DNA from: Protonemura montana
Lineage: Eukaryota; Arthropoda; Insecta; Plecoptera; Nemouridae
Direction: 5' to 3'
Length of the DNA stretch: 64,000 nt
NCBI GenBank assembly: GCA_947568835.1
Contig: OX387610.1
Span: forward strand, 4,628,001 to 4,692,000
Every line of letters starts with the position of its first letter. Positions within the stretch are counted from its first letter, which is position 1. Positions 56,575-64,000 of the stretch are shown here, in pieces. The position numbers and the translations under genes are program-made. The notes under the pieces were generated by a model. The model did not search any database, was not told the origin of the DNA, and was given only the letters and a program-made list of their open reading frames with translations.

Positions 56575-57524
56575 CATAGCTATGATGGCGTGCAGAGAGG
56601 AGTTAAAGCTCCCTGAACAACAATTGTTTGCGAGCTGCGAGGACGATAGCTTCGCTTACTGTCGCCAGCATTGAATGGGTTACAAATGACCGAAAAAAAA
56701 ACAAGAATGTTGTTTATTTTTTGGTCCGTTTTGAACGAAAAATGACTTTTAAAAGACAGTTTTAAATCTCTGGATCAAGACACTGTTTTGGCAACTGTTT
56801 TGGTAACTTTATAACTAATTGGTGTTTGAATTTTTTTACCAAAATATAAAAAGTTTTGCGTACAGAATTAAAAGAGCCTTGCGTATCAGTTGGTGGTGTT
56901 CAGAAATATATACCAACATAAATGTAGTTTACGTGCTGCTAATTGAATCGCATATTTTGAAAAAAATAATCTATTTCCTGTTTTTCCCCTATGATCAACA
57001 AATTTTACCGGATTTTTAAACTATTTTTAACTACAAAGAAGTAACGTTTATAAGGCTGAGTCACCACGCTCATCCTCCAACGCGACGCTGCTTCTCCCCC
57101 CAGCCTGTCGATCCCCTACCTCTCTCCCCAACTCGACTAGTTCCCGGAAGATTAATCTTGAAAGTGTGGACCAACTTTTCCGCTGACTGGGCCGGGGGCG
57201 AGAGTCGAACCAAACGGAGTGCATACAAGATTTCGACGCGGGCGCCGCCAACTTGGAAGCGGGCGCGCGGCGAACCCTTCGCCCGCACGCAAGTTTCTTT
57301 CGGTTTTGCTCGTGGGGCAATAGTTAATCCACCACGGCCCAGTGGAGGTGGGGGGAGGAGAGAAAACGAAAACTCGGTGTGGCTCATCTTGAAGGCCGTG
57401 TGTTCCGACCAAAGACTTCAAACCTCTGTACGATGGGCATTTGATACGCCTTGACAGCGACGATACACTGACAAATTTCAAATATAGGCTTTTTTGTTGG
57501 TAACTTCGAAAACAAAAATAAACT
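56575..57524. other. Unassigned, CpG-rich 57050-57400
   Basis: 57170-57310 is strongly GC- and CpG-rich (GCGGGCGCGCGGCG) between AT-rich flanks. Several long frames on both strands (up to 109 codons) are a by-product of GC content. It could be an unmethylated promoter-like patch, but I see no clear core promoter. Confidence 0.35.
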
Positions 57525-58427
57525 AAGCATAGGAGATTAAATAATAGGTTTACGTTCGGTAGCCATGGATATCCTAAGATCGCCTGACAGAGCTTCTCAA
57601 TTCTGCTATCTTATGTTACCACAGGTATATCATGGCCTAGCATAGGAGGTTCAATAGTAGATTCAACGTTTGGTAGTCATGGAGATGCTGAGATCGCCTG
57701 ACAGAGCTTCTCAATTCTGCTATCTTATGTTACCACGGGTATATCATGGCCTAGCATAGGAGGTTCAATGGTAGATTCAACGTTTGGTAGCCATGGAGAT
57801 GCTGAGATCGCCTGACAAAGCTTCTCAATTCTGCTATCTTATGTTACCACGGGTATATCATGACCTAGCATAGGAGTTTCAATGGTAGATTCAACGTTTG
57901 GTAGCCATGGAGATGCTGAGATCGCCTGACAGAGCTTCTCAATTCTGCTATCTTATGTTACCACGGGTATATCATGGCCTAGCATAGGAGGTTCAATGGT
58001 AGATTCAACGTTTGGTAGCCATGGAGATGCTGAGATCGCCTGACAGAGCTACTCAATTCTGATATCTCATGTTACCACGGGTATATCATGGCCTAGCATA
58101 GGAGGTTCAATAGTAGATTCAACGTTTGGTAGTCATGGAGATGCTGAGATCGCCTGACAGAGCTTCTCAATTCTGCTATCTTATGTTACCACGGGTATAT
58201 CATGGCCTAGCATAGGAGGTTCAATGGTAGATTCAACGTTTGGTAGCCATGGAGACGCTGAGATCACCTGACAGAGCTTCTCAATTCTGCTATCTTATGT
58301 TACCACGGGTATATCATGGTCTAGCATACGAGGTTCAATGGTAGACTCAACGTTTGGTAGACATGGAGATGCTGAGATCGCCTGACAGAGCTTCTCAATT
58401 CTGCTATCTTATGTTACCACGGGTGAC
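57525..58427 (+). repeat. 114-bp repeat array, locus 4 (about 7.9 copies)
   Basis: Starts AAGCATAGGAGATTAAATAA (diverged first copy) and ends TTACCACGGGTGACAG. Interior copies are nearly identical to locus 3. Confidence 0.95.
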
Positions 58428-59104
58428 AGCCATATTGAATCAGTTTGAAAAAATAACTAAAGAAAAAAATAACTGCGCTCCCCAAGCTGTGTTGCCGTTT
58501 TGGGAACCGAACGGTCTTGGGTTTGGTAAATGGTCCGAAAAGATCCGTCAATCTCATAAAATATCCTGATTTCCTCTAGAAAAAGTAAAGAAATGTTCAC
58601 GTTGCTCAATTCTGAGCCTCTAATTTCGACACCGACCAAACATTCGCTCATAATTGTTATTCGCCCCGTGCTTTTATCCCTGCCACATAGAGCCAAAGTC
58701 ACTCGACTGTCCAACAATCACCGCGGCCACAGTGTGTGTGTTTTTTTTGCCGAAATATAACCACGAGACCGTGTGTGAGTGAACAAGATAAAGTGGAGTC
58801 GCACAAACTTCGCCGCCTACAAAACATGCACGGGATGATTGAATGTTGCTGGGACCTCCAACCGACCGTCCGTCCGGCCGTCCGACAGGCGGCAGCACTG
58901 AACGATGACGAAGAGGTCACTACCGGCTTTGTGGCGACGTGGTGACGGCGTTTGTGTTTCGTGACACAATTGATGCGAGTTTTCGTCTGTCGGAGTGTTT
59001 TTTTTTTTCATTCTGTGTCTGCGTTGGCGATTCATATTTCGAATCTGTGGTTTTAAACAGGAAAAATGTAATATGGTAAACTGTGTTAAAAGATTATTAT
59101 TATT
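58428..59104. other. Unassigned DNA
   Basis: GC-richer 58790-58970 with overlapping frames (58736-58945 and two reverse) and no domain. Confidence 0.35.
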
Positions 59105-59525
59105 TGTGGTGTTTAACGACGCATTGTTTCAACATCTGGCCATGCGGCACTGGTCTAATGGCGTTTGTGAATGAGTGGATGATGATGAACCTGACTTAGT
59201 CTAGAAGGGAGGAGAGGAAACCTGGTGCCGGCACGTAGCCTACTCCTGTCGAAGAGCACCAAGGGGACCACCGGCTTAGAGTCCCTTCCGAAGGACGGTA
59301 CAACGTGAACAACAGGATTCCTCCACAAATCCATGCTGTCGAGAGGTTGATAAGCAAGGCGAGTGAAGTTGCTGTACTAACTTTCATCCCTCCCACCTCT
59401 CTCTCCCCACAGAACTGGCCATGTATATGATGGTCACCCATCCGATACCTGACTTAGTGCAATGTTGCTTAACTTCGGTGATCTACCGAGAACCGGTGTT
59501 TCCAGCACGACAAACCGTTCGGTTG
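59105..59525 (-). mobile_element. 5S-SINE, full length
   Basis: Reverse strand: head from GAACGGTTTGTCGTGCTGG, middle, body (with CCGTCCTTCGGAAGGGACTC), GTAGGCTACGTGCCGGCACC, end CAATGCGTCGTTAAACACCA followed by CAAATAATAATAATC. The TAGGTTAGGTT tract is reduced to AGTCAGGTT. Confidence 0.92.
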
Positions 59526-59619
59526 TATAGAGGATGTTTGGTAGTGATTAAGAACTGGAGGTGATTGATAGATTCGTAGAAGGTAAAACCGTACTACCAT
59601 AACGCCAATATTAAGCTGT
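59526..59619. other. Short unassigned spacer
   Basis: Nothing recognised. Confidence 0.3.
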
Positions 59620-59945
59620 GTACGAGTACAGTAGTGACCAAATGACTACTTTACCGTGACAAAAATTGAGGATGCTACCAGGTGGAGTTGCCATCGTTTT
59701 GAGTGTTAAGAAATTTCCGTCATTTCTCGTAGATTACTCGCATTTGAAACCGGTTTACGTCTCATTTATCTTTGTTAATGCAAACCTCAGCGTCTGATAT
59801 ATGTGTATCGATATTTTGAGTCATTATTTAATTAATGAGGTTTTTTCAAAAGGACGGCCGCACCGCAAGCACCATCGGGTATCATTCTCCGTAACCACGT
59901 GTTGCCGGCTCGTTTGCTCAGCAGAAAGCTTAAAATTAAAGCTGG
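59620..59945 (+). mobile_element. MITE-like family X, copy 4 (longest)
   Basis: Adds 5' sequence to the other copies: CCAAATGACTACTTTACCGT, GACAAAAATTGAGGATGCTA, CCAGGTGGAGTTGCCATCG. This parallels the left repeat of the 53.5-kb MITE (CCAAATGACTACCTTACCGA, CAAAAATGCAGAGTACCGG, GTGGAGCCACTGTCG), so the two families appear related. It continues GATTACTCGCATTTGAAACC to CTCGTTTGCTCAGCAGAAAG. Confidence 0.72.
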
Positions 59946-60589
59946 CTATAAGATAATAATAATACATACAATATATTTAGAAGATTATACAATATAAGAA
60001 TGCTTTTCAGTGGTGACCCGTACTAAAGAAAAGTAACCTCTGGACTGCTGGGTGTCCTTTGTCTCTCCTTGTTTCGCCCTTTTAGCAGGATCTTTGTTCC
60101 AGAGGGCATATGCTTAAACTTTACCTGGTTAACTATATTGGTTACAATAGGTATTGTTCCAGGTTTCAAAGTGGCTTGTCACCGCCTCAGCGGTGTACAC
60201 CCGTTGAAAATGAGTATGTCTTGGTAGATAATTTCAAAGATTGCATTTTGTAGCTGAACCGTTTGTACTTGTTGCTACGGTCAGTACTTGTTGCTTAAGT
60301 AAGTACTTGTTGCTATAGTTGGTTCCGTTCGAAATGATGCTGCATACTTCAAATGGTGTTGTTGTGACGGGTGGCAAAGTTAAAATTTGGCGCCGATTCC
60401 CACATGCAAGCCACGTGTCAAGAACAAGCGGGCGAGCTAAGCAGCACGACTGGTAGCGAACCTAACGCTACCTAGCGGACTATAAAAGCAACGACGCTTC
60501 GAAAATAAAATCACGTCTACCTCCTATCGAATCGGAAAAGCGAGAAAGTGTAAGGAGAAAAGTCCATTAAAGTTTTCAGCCGGCGGCAA
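59946..60589. other. Unassigned DNA
   Basis: A short GTACTTGTTGCT repeat occurs at about 60265-60320. Nothing else recognised. Confidence 0.4.
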
Positions 60590-61260
60590 ATGTTCGAGGA
60601 AAGGTGGGAGGGGAGGTGATGGAAATCGTTTTCCCGTCTTTCCCCCGCGCCCTCGCTAATCAGCAGCGGCCGCCTCACGCCTTTTCCAGCCGGGTCCCGA
60701 GTTCGATCTCCGGCAGCCGTCTGTGTTTTAGTTTCCAACGCGCCGCGTCCGCTTTTTCGGGGAAAACACGGGCGCCTACAGCATCCGGTTTCCGGTTTCC
60801 GTTTTTCTCGCTCTCCCTTCTTTTGGATCGCCACCCCACTCCCCCCCCCCCCCCCCCCCTCTGTTCCCGCCATCCATTCGTTTCAACCCTAATTCGCTGT
60901 GTCTGCCGGCTCGGGGTTCCCCGCGCGAAAAAAGCATCCCAATTTTCCGGGCGCGGCATACAGAGAAAAGAACTGGGTAGAGGAAAATCTCCAGAGGTTC
61001 CATTCGCTTTTCCAGGTTTTTCCGAACCGTGTTGTTTTTTTCTGTAGTTTTCCGTTGAGCAATAAGGCTTTTCTCTTCGAATGAAAATGGTGGAAATGTG
61101 AAAACCCCCAGATACCAGAGAATCGCTAACTAGATATAAACGATCGCCGGTAAAGTCGTTTTTTGCGAAATCAAACGGGAATTTTATTCTTTGCCTGAAT
61201 ATAACGGCGGCGCGCGGAACGACCAGAACCACTTTGTGGCCGGCATCAAGGAGCCGAGCC
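60590..61260. other. GC-rich patch with weak tRNA-like T-arm and poly-C
   Basis: CpG-rich. CCGAG TTCGATC TCCGG (60697-60713) is a T-arm-like hairpin with a B-box, but no convincing D-arm or acceptor lies upstream, so at most a decayed tRNA-derived repeat. Poly-C at about 60841-60859. Long frames on both strands (up to 185 codons, reverse) are proline/glycine/arginine-rich and lack domains. Confidence 0.35.
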
Positions 61261-61674
61261 GAGGTCCTTCAGGACATTCCAAGGATATGCACTCGTAAAT
61301 TTTAATGGGGAAAAAAGGAATTTATATTTTCCTGGATTTCTTTGAACGTACTGATGAGGCAATGGCAATTCACAGAGCAAGCCAAGGCTCGGCATAATAA
61401 AGGCTTGTAAGTAAACAACCTTTCATAAGAGTCAGGTACTTTCTGAACAACTTGCAAATGCTTACCTGGGAGGATCAACTCTTTCTTCGTAGCTGATAGG
61501 TGGTACATTCTGAACAAGTAGGCTAGTTACCTAGTGGTTTTGCAGAACAGAAACACCGGTTCTATTTACCACTCGCATTGAAACTTATGTAAGGTTATAA
61601 ATGCAACAATGTAATTGTTATATATAGAAGCGGCAACACTGACCGAAACAATTGTTAGGGTTTCATTGAGTTAG
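61261..61674. other. Unassigned DNA with reverse-strand exon-like segment
   Basis: Nothing else recognised. AACACCGGTTCT at about 61553 is a chance-length match to the 5S-SINE head. Confidence 0.35.
61466..61509 (-). other. Candidate micro-exon, reverse strand (unassigned)
   Basis: On the reverse strand, CTACTTGTTCAG precedes 44 bp and is followed by the strong donor CAG/GTAAGC. The frame from the first base reads NVPPISYEERVDPP. Plausible splice sites, but small and isolated, and on the opposite strand to the other candidates. Confidence 0.16.
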
Positions 61675-61935
61675 AAGATTTTCATGTTCTGCCGAGAAAA
61701 CGAGGCCCGCAACACGTGGTAACGGTAGCTGCCATCCGATGGCGCTTGCGGCAGTCCTTTTTAGCAAACCTCTACGATTAAATTATTTCTGATTAAAATA
61801 TCGATAAATGTGTATCAAAAGTTGAGGTTTTGTATTTAAAAAAAATGTTTTTAAGCGTTATCAAGCATGTATTTAAGCAGTCTCAAATGCGAGTAATCTA
61901 TCAGAAAAATAAAAAATCTACTTTGGTGACTCTAA
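61675..61935 (-). mobile_element. MITE-like family X, copy 5 (inverted)
   Basis: Reverse complement of the family: GGTAACGGTAGCTGCCATCC, GATGGCGCTTGCGGCAGTCC, TATCGATAAATGTGTATC, GTTGAGGTTTTG, CTCAAATGCGAGTAATCTAT. A T/A-rich expansion interrupts the middle. Confidence 0.72.
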
Positions 61936-62989
61936 CTAGTAACATTCTCTGTTATTGTCGCGGTTCAGTAGTCGATTGCACGCTATTCGTCGCAAGGACG
62001 ATAAAACATCAGCGCTGTGACTCTGAACAAACATATAAACCCAATTAATTTACCTCGCAGCTCATTATTGTGTGCATAGTCACACAAACTCAAAGGCATC
62101 TCCATTCACTCGAAGCCAGCGTTACCAAGAAAAACGCGTTCCTCACCGCAGAGATTCTCATCGAGCTTCGCTACACAAAGACGAGGTACCGCAGCACATC
62201 TAGATATCGCATCGGCCATTGTCTGCAATTACCACAACCATTAGATCCTCAATGTACACCTACTTACACGTATAGACGCGTATTTGGAACACGAAGCAAA
62301 TTTCTAATTAGTTCCTATGTGTATTAGAAAGGCTTTGCAAGTATCGACAAGGTGGGGCGTCCTTTGTGATGTACAAATTAATCTAGTCAGAACCTCTGCA
62401 CAAATCGTCTCAGACCGCTTACGGAAGCTTGATGCAGTACAAGTCAGCGAACACGGCTGGAGGAATGTTTAATAATCTTTCAGTCAAAGGGGAATCGACA
62501 CAATTGCCTGGCGCTGTGTAAGGTGTGGCATTGACTTCTGGTCGGGATATGCGTTTAGTAGGAGTCAGGAGTCGCGCAAAGTTGAAGCATGCTCAGGAAT
62601 TGCGCACATACTTCGAGCTTTGCCCTGATGAGGGATTGTTCCCGTTTGCAGAACTTGATGTTATAGTGGCGACAAGGTGGATTGCCAAGGCTGCACGAAC
62701 GAGGCAAAGTCTGGATGCAGTTTCGCAAGTGCATTCAATAAAGTTTATTGCAAGTTTCTTGCTGGCTTTTATTGTTGGCGAATCATGCTAGGGTTGAGTG
62801 TTGGTAGCGTTCAGCGTTGCTAACTTTGGCGACAGTGTCTGGAACTATTCGCTGTGTGTTTGTGTGACCGTTTTATTAAATGGCGAGCGCTGTCCAATGT
62901 CCTGGTATTTATAATCTTGTCTACTGGATCGTCAGTTAGAGAAGTGTGAAGAAATTAAAATTAAATATCATTTGAAATGACTATTTTTC
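61936..62989. other. Unassigned DNA with an 88-codon forward frame
   Basis: The frame 62525-62791 reads as plausible protein (ELRTYFELCPDEGLFPFAEL near its middle) but I recognise no domain and see no partner exon. Frames at 61830-62327 lack domains. Confidence 0.3.
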
Positions 62990-63117
62990 CAGACATTTTG
63001 CAACGCATGCCTGTTACAACGTCTAGGGTGCAAGCAATTGTGACTGTTTTTCGATGACAAAAGAACCACAGAAATATTAACAATTACCTTGTCTAGGCAT
63101 CCTAAATGCATCGCACT
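62990..63117 (-). repeat. Dispersed repeat with hammerhead-like stem, copy 3 (diverged)
   Basis: Reverse strand: GATGCATTTAGGATGCCTAG, GGTAATTGTTAAT, TGTGGTTCTTTTGTCATCG match copies 1 and 2. The stem is GTAAC, loop AGGCATGC, GTTGC, which keeps five pairs with one G-U, but the flanking boxes have decayed. Confidence 0.6.
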
Positions 63118-63291
63118 AAAAATAAAAACAGGGACAGTAATTCAAAGAGCAGACATAATTAACATTTAAGATAGAACACCACATAGAAAATATGCGTTTT
63201 TTCCCTACTAAACCAATTACTGTGTACGTGCGGTTGACTTACACACTAAAATATATTACAACGCATACCTTGCTTTCTTTCTTATTGATAA
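63118..63291. other. Short unassigned spacer
   Basis: AT-rich. Confidence 0.3.
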
Positions 63292-63567
63292 TTGTGTTTA
63301 ACGACGCACTGTTTTGACAACGGGCCATGTGGTACTGGTTTAATGGGGTCGGTGAATGAATGGGTGATGATGAATCTAACCTAGCCTAGAAGGGAGAAGG
63401 GAAAACCTGGTGTCGGCACTTAGCCTACTACTGTCGAATAGCGCCAAGGGAATCACCGGCTTACCGTCCCTTCCGAAGGACGGTACAACTCGAACAACAG
63501 GATTCCTCCACAAATCCATGCTGTCGAGAGGTTGATAAGCAAGGCGAGTGAAGTTGCTGAACTAACC
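63292..63567 (-). mobile_element. 5S-SINE split by a LINE
   Basis: Reverse strand from the end of the SINE up to the TTAGTTCAGCAACTTCACTC block, where it meets the LINE poly-A at 63567. Its head should continue beyond the LINE, outside this window. Confidence 0.88.
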
Positions 63568-64000
63568 TTTTTTTTTTTTTTTTTTTTTCCTTACAGAATA
63601 CTTTTTTTGTTTGTTAAAAACTAGAGTTTGAAAAAAGGTCACAGTATGTACAAGATGTCATTAATTATTTAAATCAGCAATACATGTTCATAAGTAGAAA
63701 ATTTCATAAAATCTTCAATTCACAACATATTTTCATTAAACTAGCCTAGCTTTACATATTACAATAAATACACTTACAATACTTTGCTAGCAGAAATTCG
63801 TCTAAAGTATAAAATCCATGATTAAGAAGGAACCTTTTCGTCGTTTCTTTAAGAGCCGATCTTTTACTCTGAGATTTTATGTTGCCTGGAAGATTATTAA
63901 AAACAATGACACCGATGTTCTTCGGATTACGCTCTGCTATGTTGAGTCTGGTTCTTGGTTGACGAAGATCCCTTTCATTCCTCATTTATTTCTTATTTGT
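63568..64000 (-). mobile_element. Non-LTR retrotransposon 3' end
   Basis: Reverse strand: a protein tail from 63985 to a stop at 63752, then about 165 bp of AT-rich 3' UTR ending AAGTATTCTGTAAGG and a 21-base poly-A (T-run 63568-63588 on +). The 77-residue tail has the layout of LINE reverse-transcriptase C-termini: a basic Arg-rich part, then VIVFNNLPGNIKS, a helical Lys-rich part (SALKETTKRFLL) and a final FYTLDEFL. An in-frame stop lies immediately before the first Met, so the ORF is broken or frameshifted. The catalytic domain lies beyond the edge. Confidence 0.78.

Noticed and set aside
60675-61232. 185-codon reverse-strand frame as a gene
   Set aside because: Low-complexity glycine, arginine and proline runs, overlaps frames in all phases in a GC-rich patch, and crosses a poly-C.
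61548-61565. 5S-SINE head fragment (AACACCGGTTCT)
   Set aside because: Match is only about 15 bp with no further similarity on either side.

Overview
The window looks like non-coding DNA from a large animal genome. An arthropod is most likely, but this is inference. There are no prokaryote-style operons, the longest open frame is under 190 codons, and base composition is AT-rich with a few CpG-rich patches. I found no gene I can name. Almost everything I can support is repeat-derived: a very abundant 5S rRNA-derived SINE (21 loci, both strands), a second SINE family with a tRNA-like head, LINE 3' ends, a MITE with long inverted repeats, other dispersed repeats, and many minisatellites, several of which recur at separate loci with the same unit. 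The AACCT/TAGGTT-rich stretch inside the 5S-SINE and the LINE 3' tail type suit an arthropod, but the species cannot be read from this.

Layout. 1-10 kb: minisatellites of 54, 73, 6 and 49 bp, a first 114-bp array, and one MITE-like repeat. 10-16 kb: a tandem array of 5S-SINE heads, a degenerate CTATCC repeat, 5S-SINEs, two tRNA-SINEs and a dispersed repeat with a hammerhead-like motif. 17-26 kb: 114-, 72- and 41-bp arrays and more SINEs. 26-36 kb: 118-bp arrays, a large 114-bp array, a reverse-strand LINE-like remnant, a second 41-bp array and several SINEs. 36-43 kb: the longest stretch with few recognisable repeats, where candidate regulatory sequence and exon-like segments are concentrated. 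43-56 kb: 5S head arrays, a 70-bp-arm foldback flanked by a 17-bp direct repeat, a 22/88-bp array, and a MITE inserted into a 5S-SINE. 56-64 kb: a composite retro-insertion with an 18-bp target duplication, another large 114-bp array, CpG-rich patches and a LINE inserted into a 5S-SINE at the right edge.

If a gene crosses the window, it does so as short exons in very long introns. I list six short exon-like segments with plausible splice sites, but decoys of this kind are common and none is assigned to a family. The observations I think most worth following are the 92-bp tandem 5S-SINE heads at four loci, the 114-bp arrays that start and stop in the same phase at separate loci, the perfect-stem foldback, and the hammerhead-like stem kept in three diverged copies.
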